Assembly: GCF_900176515.1 (NCBI RefSeq)
Contig: NZ_FWXV01000001.1
Coordinates: 434,001-498,000 of the forward strand
Source: Kibdelosporangium aridum
GTDB lineage: Bacteria; Actinomycetota; Actinomycetes; Mycobacteriales; Pseudonocardiaceae
Length of the DNA stretch: 64,000 nt
Reading direction: 5' to 3'
This document shows positions 1-8,994 of the stretch, piece by piece; positions within the stretch are counted from its first letter, which is position 1, and each line of letters opens with the position of its first letter. Position numbers and translations under genes: made by a program. The notes beneath the pieces were generated by a model. It was not told the origin of the DNA and did not search any database. It saw only the letters and a list, made by a program, of their open reading frames with translations.

Positions 1-633
1 CGCGGTCACAGTGTCGATCCGCAGCGGGAGCTTGGGCAGGAACAAGATCTCGCCGGACGGCACCACCACCTTCGCCGGGTCGTCGCCTTCCAGTTGCACG
101 TCGTAACCCGCCTTGGTGTACAAGCGTTTCACCGCCGCCGCCGTCGCCGCGTCGAAAGTTCCGGACGTCGGCGAGCTGTAACCCAAGCCACGCAACGCTT
201 TCTGTAGCTGTTTGACGTCATCGCCCTTGGCTTCAAGGCCCAGCTTGCGGTACATCGGCACGACACCCGTCAGCACGAACACCGGACGGCCGCTGACCTC
301 CAAGGCGACGTCGCCCTGTTTGATCGTGGAGCCTGCGACGGGTGCCTTGGTGATCAGCTGGGTTCCCTCGACACCGCCGACAGTTCCGGTGAGCTGCAAC
401 GGGGTCGGCGTCCCGTAGGCCACGGTTCCCTGCGCCACCACGGTACTTTTCAACGTACGCCGCTCGACCGGCACGGTCACCAGCGACGCCGGGGGTGGTT
501 GGTGCGACGCGGCCGCGTCGGCAGGGGATTGGACGCGGGTGCCGACCAGCCAGCCGCCCGCGCCCGTCACCACAGCGACCGCCGCGATCAGCAGGACGAC
601 CCGCTTGGGGTTCGCCGCGAACGGACCGGGCAT
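1..633 (-). CDS. Efflux-adaptor-like protein with peptidoglycan-binding domain (C-terminus outside window)
   Basis: The 211 residues visible run off the left edge of the window. The N-terminus MPGPFAANPKRVVLL leads into one membrane anchor (about residues 11-30), then an extracytoplasmic region with the sequence style of HlyD/MFP periplasmic adaptors (VPVERRTLKSTVVAQGTV). Around residues 130-180 lies a PG_binding_1-like segment (KGDDVKQLQKALRGLGY). In actinobacteria this arrangement usually sits in front of an ABC MacB-type transporter, which would be off the left edge. The start is the ATG at 633. The family is inferred from sequence style and the exact partner is not visible. Confidence 0.75.
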   Translation of the reverse strand, partial: MPGPFAANPKRVVLLIAAVAVVTGAGGWLVGTRVQSPADAAASHQPPPASLVTVPVERRTLKSTVVAQGTVAYGTPTPLQLTGTVGGVEGTQLITKAPVAGSTIKQGDVALEVSGRPVFVLTGVVPMYRKLGLEAKGDDVKQLQKALRGLGYSSPTSGTFDAATAAAVKRLYTKAGYDVQLEGDDPAKVVVPSGEILFLPKLPLRIDTVTA

Positions 634-640
634 GTTCAAG

Positions 641-898
641 GCTCGTGCGTGTCCACCAACACTCGGCCGGTGCCATCGTGCCGCTCGGCCGCGCACGGGG
701 AGCGAAGGCGGCCTGCGATGGGCAGACCGAACCGGATGATCATGCCATCGGCCGGTCCCGCGGCGGGCCGACCACCAAGATCCACCTGATCTGTGCCGGG
801 TATGGCCCGTCGTTGTCGGTCGTCCTGTTGACCGGTGGCCAGGCCCACGACGCCACCCGGTTCACGATCTGCTGGCCGGGATCCGCTTCACGCTCTAG
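641..898 (+). pseudogene. Degenerate IS5-family transposase fragment
   Basis: The stretch reads like the middle of an IS5-type DDE transposase: VRVHQHSAGA, DHAIGRSRGGPTTKIHL, and GGQAHDATRF, the block that normally follows the first catalytic Asp. After DATRF the reading must shift to another frame to continue as LLAGIRFTL and stop at 898. There is no start, no DDE-complete core and no visible terminal inverted repeats, so it is a dead fragment. Its stop codon overlaps the stop of the convergent RidA gene. Confidence 0.75.
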
Positions 899-1317
899 AG
901 TCGCGCGATCATCTTGATCTCGACGAGCTGCTCGGGGAACGCCAGCCCGGTCACGCCCAGGATCGTGCTCGCGACCTGCGGATCCTCCCGGCCGTACGCC
1001 TCTTTGCGGACCGGCCCGGCGACCTGCATCGCGGTGGGCACGTCCAGTACGTACACGACTTCCTCGACGACGTTGGCCAGCGTCGCGCCGAACCGCTCGA
1101 GGATCTTCGCGGCGTTGACGTAGGTCTGGCGCATCTGATCGGCCATGTTGCCGAAGTCTGTGATCTTGCCGTGCTCGTCGACCGGTGCCTTCGCGATCAG
1201 TTCCGGGCCGTCGTTGGCGACCTGCCCGGACACGTAGATGGTGTCGCCGTGCTGGATCGCCTGCACGTAGCCGTAGGCCTCTTCCCACGGCAACCCGAAA
1301 CTCTCGGTCTTCGCCAT
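895..1317 (-). CDS. RidA family (YjgF/YER057c/UK114) protein
   Basis: The 140-residue protein has the usual length and pattern of the Rid family: an N-terminal segment ending in DTIYVSGQVAND, the central QMRQTYVNAAKILERFGATL helix, and a C-terminal LVEIKMIARL strand. RidA proteins form trimers and many hydrolyse reactive enamines or imines released by PLP enzymes. The catalytic Arg of classical RidA (usually in a C-terminal RVAVE-like motif) is not evident, so this may be one of the non-archetypal Rid subgroups. It is divergent from the GlxA-type regulator at 1428 and may be its target. Confidence 0.85.
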   Translation of the reverse strand: MAKTESFGLPWEEAYGYVQAIQHGDTIYVSGQVANDGPELIAKAPVDEHGKITDFGNMADQMRQTYVNAAKILERFGATLANVVEEVVYVLDVPTAMQVAGPVRKEAYGREDPQVASTILGVTGLAFPEQLVEIKMIARL

Positions 1318-1427
1318 GACTCTCTCCTCGATGGCAGTTGCGTTGAGTCACGACGTTATGCGGGCTGTGACGGCTCGAACAGCGGCGACGATGCCGTTCT
1401 GCGCAAGGATCGTGCCACTATGGCCGC

Positions 1428-2342
1428 ATGACGGCTCGGACGATCGCGATCGTGGCGATGCCGGGAGTGATCGCCCTGGACTACAGCATCGCCGCCAACA
1501 TCCTGGGTGACCAGCCCGGATACCGGTTGCTTGTGTGCGGCGAGGCGGCTGCGTCCGGTGGTGTGCGGATCGTCCCGTCGCACGACGTCACCGCGGTCGA
1601 CGAGGCCGACATCGTGGTGCTCCCCGGCTTCGACGACCCACACGTCCCGCCGCCGGACGCGTACCTCGACGCCATCGCTCGAGGGTTCGATCGGGGCGCG
1701 ACCATGGTTGGGATCTGTACCGGCACGTTCGCGTTGGCGGCCAGCGGGATCACCGCCGGACGCCAGGTGACGGCACACTGGCAGTACACCGCGCAGCTGC
1801 AGGAGTTGTACCCGTCGACCAAGGTGGTCGAGAACGTTCTCTTTGTGGAGGACGGAAATCTGCTCACGTCCGCGGGTGCGGGAGCGGGAATCGACTTGTG
1901 CCTGCACCTGATCCGCTCGGACTTCGGTGCCGACGCGGAACTGGCCGCGGGCAGGAGGTTCGTGGCCGCACCAGCCCGGCCGGGCCCGCAACCCCAGTAC
2001 GTCGACACGTTGACCCCACCGGGATCCGATCTGGCCGAGACCCGCTACTGGGCAATGGAAAACCTGAGCTTGCCGATCACCGTCGACGAATTGGCGCGGC
2101 GCAGTGCGATGGCCCGCCGGACGTTCATCCGCAGGTTCCGTGAGGAGACCGGGATGCCGCCGATGCGCTGGCTCACCCTGCAGCGGGTGCTGCTGGCGCG
2201 GCGGTTGCTGGAGACCTCGGACTGGCCGGTCGACCGGATCGCCGACCAGTCCGGGATGGGGACGGGAGCGAACTTCCGTGTGCTGTTCCGCCGGGAGACG
2301 GGCCTCGCGCCGAGCGAATACCGGCGTCTGCACCGGCGCTAG
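1428..2342 (+). CDS. GlxA-type transcriptional regulator (DJ-1/PfpI domain plus AraC DNA-binding domain)
   Basis: 304 residues. Residues about 5-165 form a DJ-1/PfpI-like sensor domain with the nucleophile-elbow sequence GICTGTFALA (Cys97). Residues about 205-300 form an AraC-type double helix-turn-helix (DELARRSAMARRTFIRRFREE, then VDRIADQSGMG and FRVLFRRETGLAPSEYR). Proteins of this layout regulate amine, arginine or other nitrogen metabolism. The divergent RidA gene is the obvious candidate target. ATG at 1428 is the chosen start. The effector cannot be read from the sequence. Confidence 0.9.
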   Translation: MTARTIAIVAMPGVIALDYSIAANILGDQPGYRLLVCGEAAASGGVRIVPSHDVTAVDEADIVVLPGFDDPHVPPPDAYLDAIARGFDRGATMVGICTGTFALAASGITAGRQVTAHWQYTAQLQELYPSTKVVENVLFVEDGNLLTSAGAGAGIDLCLHLIRSDFGADAELAAGRRFVAAPARPGPQPQYVDTLTPPGSDLAETRYWAMENLSLPITVDELARRSAMARRTFIRRFREETGMPPMRWLTLQRVLLARRLLETSDWPVDRIADQSGMGTGANFRVLFRRETGLAPSEYRRLHRR

Positions 2343-2388
2343 ATTGTCGGACCCCAGAATTGTCAGAGCACTGTGCCATGCTCGCGAC

Positions 2389-2688
2389 ATGGTCATCACG
2401 TTCGACGCCGAGGTGTGGGAGTGGGACGCGCGGCGAACCGACAGCTGGACGTTCGTGAGTCTGCCCGAGGACGTCTCCGAGGACATCAAGGAGCTCTCGG
2501 CCGGTCCAAGACGGGGGTTCGGTTCGGTCAGGGTACGGGTCACGGTCGGCGGCACCTCGTGGGCGACCTCGATCTTTCCCAGCAAGGACGGGGTGTTCGT
2601 GCTGCCCGTGAAGCGCGCCGTGCGCAAAGCCGAAGAGCTCGACGTCGGTGACGTCGCCACCGTGACCGTCGAGCTCGTCGATTTCTAG
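2389..2688 (+). CDS. DUF1905-type small protein
   Basis: A 99-residue protein starting MVITFDAEVWEWDARR. It matches the DUF1905 pattern: an N-terminal F..E.W.W....W.FV.LP strand pair, then GFGSVRVRVTVGGTSWATSIFP, GVFVLPVKRAVRKAE, and the closing DVGDVATVTVELVD. The fold is a small beta-barrel of unknown biochemical role. The ATG at 2389 is preferred because upstream in-frame sequence lies inside the GlxA gene. It follows that gene by 46 bp on the same strand. Confidence 0.8.
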   Translation: MVITFDAEVWEWDARRTDSWTFVSLPEDVSEDIKELSAGPRRGFGSVRVRVTVGGTSWATSIFPSKDGVFVLPVKRAVRKAEELDVGDVATVTVELVDF

Positions 2689-2700
2689 ACCGGCGACCGG

Positions 2701-3543
2701 CTAGAGGCCCCAGAACTTGGCGAGCTCGGCGGCCGCGCACACACCGACGTCCAGCATGTACGGCCCCGCGCGCCCACAACCTGGAGCGACCGGCTGTCCG
2801 TGGCCCATCCCTTGGATAGTCCGGGTCTGCACTGGTGCGCCCACGTTCGTCCACTGCTCAGCGCTCTCACGCTGGTTCATGACGGCCACGGTGTAGTCGG
2901 CGGTGCCGTGCCAGATGCTGACACCAGGCCGTACGGCCGTGAACGAGCTCGCCGCCCGCACCTTGTCACCCCACTGCTGCGCAGTCAGGTTCTTGCCGGG
3001 GTTCATGCAGGTGAACGCCTCGAACATGGCAGTGGCACACCCAAACGGAATGCCGGCGACAACGCCACCACCCGCGAACAGATCCGGGTAGGTCGCGAGC
3101 ATCACGGACGTCATCGCACCACCGGCGGACAGCCCCGTGACGTACACACGACGCGCGTCCCCATTGGTGTCGGCGAGAGCGCGACGCGCCATCTGGGCGA
3201 TCGATTCGGCCTCGCCGGAACCACGGCTGATGTCGTTGGCCTGGAACCAGTTGAAGCACTTGTTGAGGTTGTTGGCGGTGACTTGTTGCGGCACAACGAG
3301 AGTGAACCGCAGGGAGTCGGCAAGACCGGTCCAGCCCGCGTTCTGCCCGTAGGTCGCGTCCTGGGCACACCCGTGGAGTGCGACGACGACCGGCCGTCCG
3401 GCCGGAAGCCCATCGGGAACGTATTCGTACATTTGCAGCGCGCCAGGGTTGCTGCCGAATCCGGTGACTGGCCTGAGCGTCGCGGCATTGGCTGGTGCTG
3501 CCAGGAATGTCAGGGCCAGCAGCACGGTGAGGAAAATCTTCAC
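2701..3543 (-). CDS. Secreted PHB-depolymerase / feruloyl-esterase-like alpha/beta hydrolase
   Basis: 280 residues, starting at a GTG preceded by AAGGAGG five bases upstream. A signal peptide covers residues 1-20 (cleavage after APANA). The mature part is a type 1 extracellular PHB-depolymerase/LpqC-like esterase: VVVALHGCAQDA oxyanion-hole strand, GLSAGGAM nucleophile elbow (Ser139), HGTADYTV for the acid residue, and GMGHGQPV for the His. The family degrades short-chain polyhydroxybutyrate or feruloyl esters outside the cell. No separate substrate-binding domain is present. It is divergent from a second secreted hydrolase at 3685. Confidence 0.85.
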   Translation of the reverse strand: MKIFLTVLLALTFLAAPANAATLRPVTGFGSNPGALQMYEYVPDGLPAGRPVVVALHGCAQDATYGQNAGWTGLADSLRFTLVVPQQVTANNLNKCFNWFQANDISRGSGEAESIAQMARRALADTNGDARRVYVTGLSAGGAMTSVMLATYPDLFAGGGVVAGIPFGCATAMFEAFTCMNPGKNLTAQQWGDKVRAASSFTAVRPGVSIWHGTADYTVAVMNQRESAEQWTNVGAPVQTRTIQGMGHGQPVAPGCGRAGPYMLDVGVCAAAELAKFWGL

Positions 3544-3684
3544 GACCACCTCCTTGTGACCGTCGTCACTCGAAGGTAGGCCGCCCGGCGGGATGTTCCC
3601 ACGGTGCCGGGCACCACAATCAGCCGGGAGTTTGTGTGGCCCCAACAGATACCGCCGCGAGCGCCGGTGACCTACGGTCCGGCA

Positions 3685-4941
3685 ATGCGCCTCACTCTGG
3701 TCCTCGCCCTGATGATGTCCCTCGTCACGCCGGCCGCGGCACAAGCGAGCACCTGCGCTCCGGTCATCGTCCCCGGCGCAGAGCATGTGGAGCAGTCCTG
3801 TTTGGACGATCTGACCACAACCGGAACGTTGCGCACAGGCCATACCGTCCAAGCCGACTGGGCCGGGCTGACATCCGTGGGCTTGCCCGTGGTGGGCGCG
3901 GTCCCCGGCGTCCAGGTCGACGGATACTTCCCGGACACGTCCAAGACGAACACGGCACACGGCTGGAACCACGACTCCCAGTTCGTCCTCAGGCTGCCCG
4001 GCCGGTGGAACGGAGGACTGGTGGTGTCCGGTTCGCCGGGAGTCCGCAGGCAATACGCGAACGACCGGGCCGTCGCCGACCAAGTCCTGGCGGCCGGATA
4101 CGCCTTCGCCGCGACAGACAAGGGAAACACCGGAGCGGACTTCTTCACCGACGGCCGCGGCCCCGGCGATGCCCTGGCCGAGTGGAACACCCGCGTCACC
4201 CAGCTGACCCTGGCCGCGAAGCTGACCCTGAAGCTCCACTATGGACGATTTCCGGCGCGGACCATCGCAGCCGGCATCTCCAATGGTGGTTACCTCGTCC
4301 GCTGGCAACTGGAGAACGTGCCGTGGCTCTACGACGGCGGCGTCGATTGGGAGGGAACTCTCTGGCGCCCCGAAGGCGACAACCTGCTGACGTTCCTCCC
4401 GCCCGCGATCCGCGGTGACCGGGAGGAAATGGTGGCGGCAGGCTTCGACCCGGCCTCGGAATTCCTGTGGCCGTACCACAAACAGGTCTACTGGGACCTC
4501 ACCCAGCGGATCTACCGCACAGAACTCGACCCGGGTTATGAAGGCAGCGACGCCACCTACGACTACGCGTCCCGGCCGAAGTCAGTCCATCGAGCCGTCG
4601 CCCGGATCTCGCTGACCGGCCGGATCGGCAAACCTCTGCTCACCTTGCACGGAACGCTGGATGCCCTGCTGCCGATCAGCCGCGATTCCGACGTGTACCA
4701 CAGGATGATCGCCACGCAGGGACGCGCACATCTCCAGCGGTACTACCGGATCGAGGGCGGCAACCACGTCGACGGCCTGTACGACACGTACCCAGACCTG
4801 TTGCGCCCCATCGCCCCCTGCTTCACCACAGCGTTCACGGCACTGGAAGGCTGGCTTCGAGGAGTCCAGCCTCCGCCGTCGGCCACGCTCCCACGCCCGG
4901 CCGGGATCGACCTCGCCACCAGTTGCTCGCTGAAGGCCTGA
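3685..4941 (+). CDS. Secreted alpha/beta hydrolase, tannase/oligomer-hydrolase-like
   Basis: 418 residues from the ATG at 3685. Residues 1-21 are a signal peptide (RLTLVLALMMSLVTPAAA). The mature enzyme has a nucleophile elbow GISNGG (Ser199), an ATDKGNTGADFF stretch upstream of it, a C-terminal HGTLDALLPIS motif likely to hold the acid residue, and GGNHVDGLYD for the His. The layout recalls tannase/feruloyl esterases and 3-hydroxybutyrate-oligomer hydrolases. Its position divergent from a PHB-depolymerase-like gene favours a shared extracellular ester substrate, but this is inference. Confidence 0.75.
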   Translation: MRLTLVLALMMSLVTPAAAQASTCAPVIVPGAEHVEQSCLDDLTTTGTLRTGHTVQADWAGLTSVGLPVVGAVPGVQVDGYFPDTSKTNTAHGWNHDSQFVLRLPGRWNGGLVVSGSPGVRRQYANDRAVADQVLAAGYAFAATDKGNTGADFFTDGRGPGDALAEWNTRVTQLTLAAKLTLKLHYGRFPARTIAAGISNGGYLVRWQLENVPWLYDGGVDWEGTLWRPEGDNLLTFLPPAIRGDREEMVAAGFDPASEFLWPYHKQVYWDLTQRIYRTELDPGYEGSDATYDYASRPKSVHRAVARISLTGRIGKPLLTLHGTLDALLPISRDSDVYHRMIATQGRAHLQRYYRIEGGNHVDGLYDTYPDLLRPIAPCFTTAFTALEGWLRGVQPPPSATLPRPAGIDLATSCSLKA

Positions 4942-4943
4942 GC

Positions 4944-4974
4944 TTGACCTCAAGCGAACTTCACGGTGAAGACT
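4944..4974 (+). promoter_or_regulatory. MerR-type promoter with long spacer, probably leaderless
   Basis: The bases TTGACCTCAAG, a short gap, then CTTCACGGT resemble the operator-promoter of MerR-family regulators (TTGACCTCAAG...CTTGAGGT), with the right arm weaker. A -35 at 4944-4949 and a 19-bp spacer would put the -10 near 4969-4974 and transcription at about 4981, the A of the ATG. This fits the absence of a ribosome-binding site there. No merR gene is in the window. Confidence 0.4.
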
Positions 4975-4980
4975 GCACGC

Positions 4981-5790
4981 ATGACCATCTGGATCTGTGG
5001 AACGTGCGCAGTGGAACATCCCGACATCCCGCGACCACCGGCATCCTGCGAGATCTGCCTTGACGAAAGGCAGTACGTCCCGCAGGACGGCCAGATCTGG
5101 ACGACGCTGGAAGACCTGAACGCCACGCCGCACACCGTCCTGCACCACGAACCAGAACCCGGAATCCACCAACTCAACCGGGATCCCGGCTTCGGCATCG
5201 GGCAATGGTCCTACCTGGTCCAGACCCCGCAGGGAAACCTCCTCTGGGACCCGCCGAACCACCTCGACCCGGCCACCGCCGAAACGATCGAACAACTCGG
5301 CGGGATCGCGGTGATCGTCGCCAGCCACCCGCACATGTTCGGCTCCCAAGTCTCGTGGAGCCACCGTTTCGGCAAGGTGCCGGTCCTCGTCCACGCCGCG
5401 GACCGGCACTGGGTGCGGCGCGAGGACGACGTGATCAGGGAATGGAACGACACCGAGCAGATCCTTCCCGGCATCACCCTCATCACCGCGGGCGGCCACT
5501 TCCCGGGCTCGGCCGTCGCGCACATCGATTCAGGCGCGCTGCTCGCGGGCGACACCATTGTCCCGGCCGCGGCCACGGGCTGGGTCTCGTTCATGCGCAG
5601 TTACCCCAACAAGATCCCGCTCTCGGCTGGCCTGGTCCAACGGATCGCCGACCGGCTGGAGCCCTACGATTTCGACCGTCTCTACTGGTTGGCCGGGCCG
5701 CAACGCGTAGAGAACGCCAAGGCCGCGGTTAAACGCTCGGCACAGAGGTATATCTCTTGGGTGAGCGGCGAAAACGACCACCTCGGCTAG
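4981..5790 (+). CDS. Metallo-beta-lactamase-fold protein with N-terminal zinc ribbon
   Basis: 269 residues. The N-terminus holds a rubredoxin-like zinc or iron knuckle (Cys6, Cys9, Cys23, Cys26). The rest follows the MBL fold: SYLVQTPQGNLLWDPP, then ASHPHMFGS where the canonical HxHxDH would be, a later GGHFPGSAVAH, and ALLAGDTIVP for the metal-bridging Asp. The first metal motif lacks its Asp, as in a subgroup with SHPH-type motifs. The ATG at 4981 is chosen because it lies at the predicted transcription start. A GTG at 4966 would lie in the promoter. Its stop is followed by a 93-bp gap with no feature. Confidence 0.8.
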   Translation: MTIWICGTCAVEHPDIPRPPASCEICLDERQYVPQDGQIWTTLEDLNATPHTVLHHEPEPGIHQLNRDPGFGIGQWSYLVQTPQGNLLWDPPNHLDPATAETIEQLGGIAVIVASHPHMFGSQVSWSHRFGKVPVLVHAADRHWVRREDDVIREWNDTEQILPGITLITAGGHFPGSAVAHIDSGALLAGDTIVPAAATGWVSFMRSYPNKIPLSAGLVQRIADRLEPYDFDRLYWLAGPQRVENAKAAVKRSAQRYISWVSGENDHLG

Positions 5791-5883
5791 GTGTGTTCGA
5801 CGGCGTTCTGCTGGCCTTTACACCTCGTCGTCGGTGTGCTCTGCTTGATCGGCACGTTGTGACATGAGAGCTGGGGGGCGACC

Positions 5884-8800
5884 ATGGATACTGTCGTTGT
5901 TGTCGGGGCGGGTGCGGCCGGTGTGCTCGCGGCGGTCAGACTCCGTGAACAGGACCTCGAAGTCGTCATGGTCGACCCAGCCGAGAAGCCTGGGCACGGG
6001 GTGGCGTACAGCACGACCGATTCCCGTCACCTGCTCAACACCGCGGCTGGGAAGCTCAGTGCTCATCCGGACGACCCGGAGCATTTCGTTCGCTGGGCCA
6101 CCAAGGAACTGGGGCGCCCGGTCGGCTCCGGTGATTTCTTACCGCGCCGCCATTTCGGGCAGTATCTCAACGCGGTGGCCGCGGACATCACCCATGTGAG
6201 AGATCGAGTCACCGGGATCACGCGGAAAACAAACGGAGTTACGGTCGAACTGGCGACCGGGGAAGTGCTCGACGCCAAGGCGGCCGTGCTGGCCATCGGG
6301 CTCCCGGCACCGAACTGCGACTGGGCACCGGTGGGACTGCCTGGTTTCATCGAGAACCCTTGGGGCGCGGAGGTTACCGAGGACGGCGACGTGCTACTCG
6401 TCGGGTCCGGGCTGACCATGGTCGACATCGCGCTCCGACTCGACCGGCCACATCGGACGATCCACGTCGTCTCGAGAACGGGACTTCTGCCCCGGCGGCA
6501 CACCTCCGCAGGCAAACCCTCGACTGAGCAGATCAACGGACAGGACATCGACGAGATCTGGCAGCAGGCGTCGCGCGGCCGCGGCTGGCGGCAGGCCGTG
6601 GACACCCTGCGGCTGCAGGCGCCGCGAATCTGGGGACGTCTGCCGAAAGCCGAGCAGGAACGCTTCCTGAGCCACTACGCCCGTTACTGGAGCGTGTACC
6701 GGCACCGGATGGCGCCGGAAGCGGCCGACAACCTGAAAGCCATCAAGGACGCCGGACGGCTCAAGCTCCACAAAGGTGAAGTCGTGGCTGCCAATGGAAA
6801 CGAAGTCACGTTATCCGGTGGAGAAAGGCTCTCGGTCGCCTCGGTGGTCAACTGCACCGGTCCGTGCCTTGACTTCGGCCGAGACCCGCTGATCAAGCGC
6901 TTGTTCCAGCAGGGGCTGGCGAAGCCGGGACCGCACGGGCTCGGCCTGCGCACGAACACCGACGGCAAAGTGACCAGAGGCATCTGGGCAATCGGCGCGG
7001 CGCGAACCGGCATGGTGTGGGAGTCCACGGCGTTCCCGGAGATCCGGGCGCAGGCGACCGCGATCGCCAAGGCCATTGTGGACAGATCGGCCACGAAGCC
7101 GCGTGACCGCTACGGGCTGGCCCTCAGCACAAGCAAAGAAGCCGCCGGTCTCTTCACCGATGGCGTCGATCGGGTGCTGCGAGGCCAATGCGAGGCGCTC
7201 GACGACCTCGTGGCAGCCACCGACGTCGATCCGGCCTTCGCACTCGGACACGCGGCGATTGCCCTGCTGGGACTGGAATGGGACGTCCCGGTGGACGTCA
7301 GCGACCGGTTGCGGCAAGCCAGGACCTGTGCGAAGAACGCCGACAGCCGGGAACGCAGCTTCATCGCGGCCGTCGCGGCCCGTGCCGCGGACCTCAGGGC
7401 GGGTGGCAGGGCTCTGCTGCGGCACATCGAGGCATACCCACGGGACGCGTTCGCGGTGAACATCGCGGTCCCGACGATCTCGTTCGGCGGGATCACGAGT
7501 GACCGCGAAACGTGGGAGCTGGTGGAGAGCCTGGCCGGGGATTACGGCGACGACTGGTGGTATCTGGGCCAACTCGCCTTCGTCCGCCAGGAACAGGAAC
7601 GATGGGCAGAGGCCGAGGCGCTCTCCGCGCGGGCGCTCGCGGTCGAACCCGCGTCCGGGCACGCGGTGCACGCCCGCACACACGTGTTCTATGAGACAGG
7701 GGAACACAAATCCGGGCTCGAGTGGCTCAACGGCTGGATCGGTGACTGGGGCGACACCAGCGACGGCAAGGTGCACTTCACCTGGCACGCTGCTTTGCAC
7801 GAACTGATGCTGGGCGACGACGAAGCGGTCAGACGACGTTACGCCCGTGACCTCGCCCCGCCCGCGGTGAGCGGGCCGCGTGCACTCGTGGACTCGGCGT
7901 CCTTGCTGTGGCGGTGCGAGATGACCCGGCGCTGGGACGGCAAGGCCGGTGCGGAGGCGGTGCTGAATGCCTCGCCGCAGGACTGGCTCACCCAGCCGCA
8001 GACATCCTTCGCCGCGATGCACGCGGCTATCGCGTTGGCCGCGGCGAAGGACGGGGAGCGGCTCGAGGCCTTGCGCAGGTTCGCCGTCCGGCATGACTCC
8101 GAGGTGTATCGTCAGGTCGTCGCGCCGTTGTGCAGTGGCCTCGCGCATGTCGTCGCCGAAAGGTGGGATGCCGCTGTGTCCGAATTGAACAGTGTGCGGC
8201 CACTGGTGTATCGCCTCGGCGGCAGCGCCGCTCAACGCGAGGTCATCGAGGACACGTTCGTGCACGCGTTGGCCGAGGCCGGCCGGAACGAAGAAGCGGC
8301 GGACGTCCTGACGGCGAGGTCGGACCGCAGGCCGCCATCACCGCTGGAACGCGGGCGCCTTGCCGGGTTGCGCACGCCGGTGTCGACCGATATCCATTGG
8401 CAGCACACGACTGTCGGCAAGACCGCGCGTGGCGAGATCAAGGGACATCGCCCGATGGTCGTCTGGTTCACCGGTCTGTCCGGTGCGGGCAAGTCCACCA
8501 TCGCCGACATCTTGGAAAAACGGCTGAACGCCGAAGGGAAACACACCTACCTGCTCGACGGTGACAACGTCCGGCATGGCCTGAGCCGGGACCTGGGCTT
8601 CGGTGATTCCGACCGGCAGGAGAACGTCCGCCGTGTCGCGGAAGTCGCCGCGCTGATGGCTGACGCCGGCCTGATTGTGCTGGTGTCGTTCATCTCGCCG
8701 TTCTCGGCCGAACGAGAGCTGGCGCGTGGCCTTGTCGCCGAGGGCGAGTTCTGCGAAGTCTTCGTCGACACGCCTTTGGCCGTCGCGGAGGCACGCGACC

Positions 8801-8970
8801 CCAAGGGCCTCTACCGCAAAGCACGCAAGGGCGAGCTGAAGGACTTCACCGGTGTCGACTCGCCGTACGAACCACCGCAGCGGCCAGAGATCCGTATCGA
8901 CACGACCGTGCAGACGGCCGCGCAGGCCGCCGAGGCGATCCTGACCCAGCTGCGGGCCATGGGCGTGTAG
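5884..8970 (+). CDS. Three-domain fusion: FAD/NAD(P)-binding oxidoreductase, TTC38-like repeat domain, APS kinase
   Basis: 1028 residues, ATG preceded by a GA-rich ribosome site. Residues 1 to about 420 are an FAD/NAD(P)-binding protein of the FAD_NAD_binding_9 type: VVVGAGAAG (residues 5-13), [15 protein letters not shown], a second nucleotide motif [13 protein letters not shown], and a closing [16 protein letters not shown]. Residues about 430-830 resemble tetratricopeptide protein 38 ([40 protein letters not shown]). Residues about 850-1028 are a full adenylylsulfate kinase: P-loop GLSGAGKS (about 864-871), [15 protein letters not shown], and [15 protein letters not shown] kinase makes PAPS, the sulfate donor. 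No ATP sulfurylase or sulfotransferase is nearby, so the substrate is unknown. Confidence 0.85.
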   Translation: MDTVVVVGAGAAGVLAAVRLREQDLEVVMVDPAEKPGHGVAYSTTDSRHLLNTAAGKLSAHPDDPEHFVRWATKELGRPVGSGDFLPRRHFGQYLNAVAADITHVRDRVTGITRKTNGVTVELATGEVLDAKAAVLAIGLPAPNCDWAPVGLPGFIENPWGAEVTEDGDVLLVGSGLTMVDIALRLDRPHRTIHVVSRTGLLPRRHTSAGKPSTEQINGQDIDEIWQQASRGRGWRQAVDTLRLQAPRIWGRLPKAEQERFLSHYARYWSVYRHRMAPEAADNLKAIKDAGRLKLHKGEVVAANGNEVTLSGGERLSVASVVNCTGPCLDFGRDPLIKRLFQQGLAKPGPHGLGLRTNTDGKVTRGIWAIGAARTGMVWESTAFPEIRAQATAIAKAIVDRSATKPRDRYGLALSTSKEAAGLFTDGVDRVLRGQCEALDDLVAATDVDPAFALGHAAIALLGLEWDVPVDVSDRLRQARTCAKNADSRERSFIAAVAARAADLRAGGRALLRHIEAYPRDAFAVNIAVPTISFGGITSDRETWELVESLAGDYGDDWWYLGQLAFVRQEQERWAEAEALSARALAVEPASGHAVHARTHVFYETGEHKSGLEWLNGWIGDWGDTSDGKVHFTWHAALHELMLGDDEAVRRRYARDLAPPAVSGPRALVDSASLLWRCEMTRRWDGKAGAEAVLNASPQDWLTQPQTSFAAMHAAIALAAAKDGERLEALRRFAVRHDSEVYRQVVAPLCSGLAHVVAERWDAAVSELNSVRPLVYRLGGSAAQREVIEDTFVHALAEAGRNEEAADVLTARSDRRPPSPLERGRLAGLRTPVSTDIHWQHTTVGKTARGEIKGHRPMVVWFTGLSGAGKSTIADILEKRLNAEGKHTYLLDGDNVRHGLSRDLGFGDSDRQENVRRVAEVAALMADAGLIVLVSFISPFSAERELARGLVAEGEFCEVFVDTPLAVAEARDPKGLYRKARKGELKDFTGVDSPYEPPQRPEIRIDTTVQTAAQAAEAILTQLRAMGV

Positions 8971-8994
8971 TAACCGCCGGAGGGGCTTGGTTGA

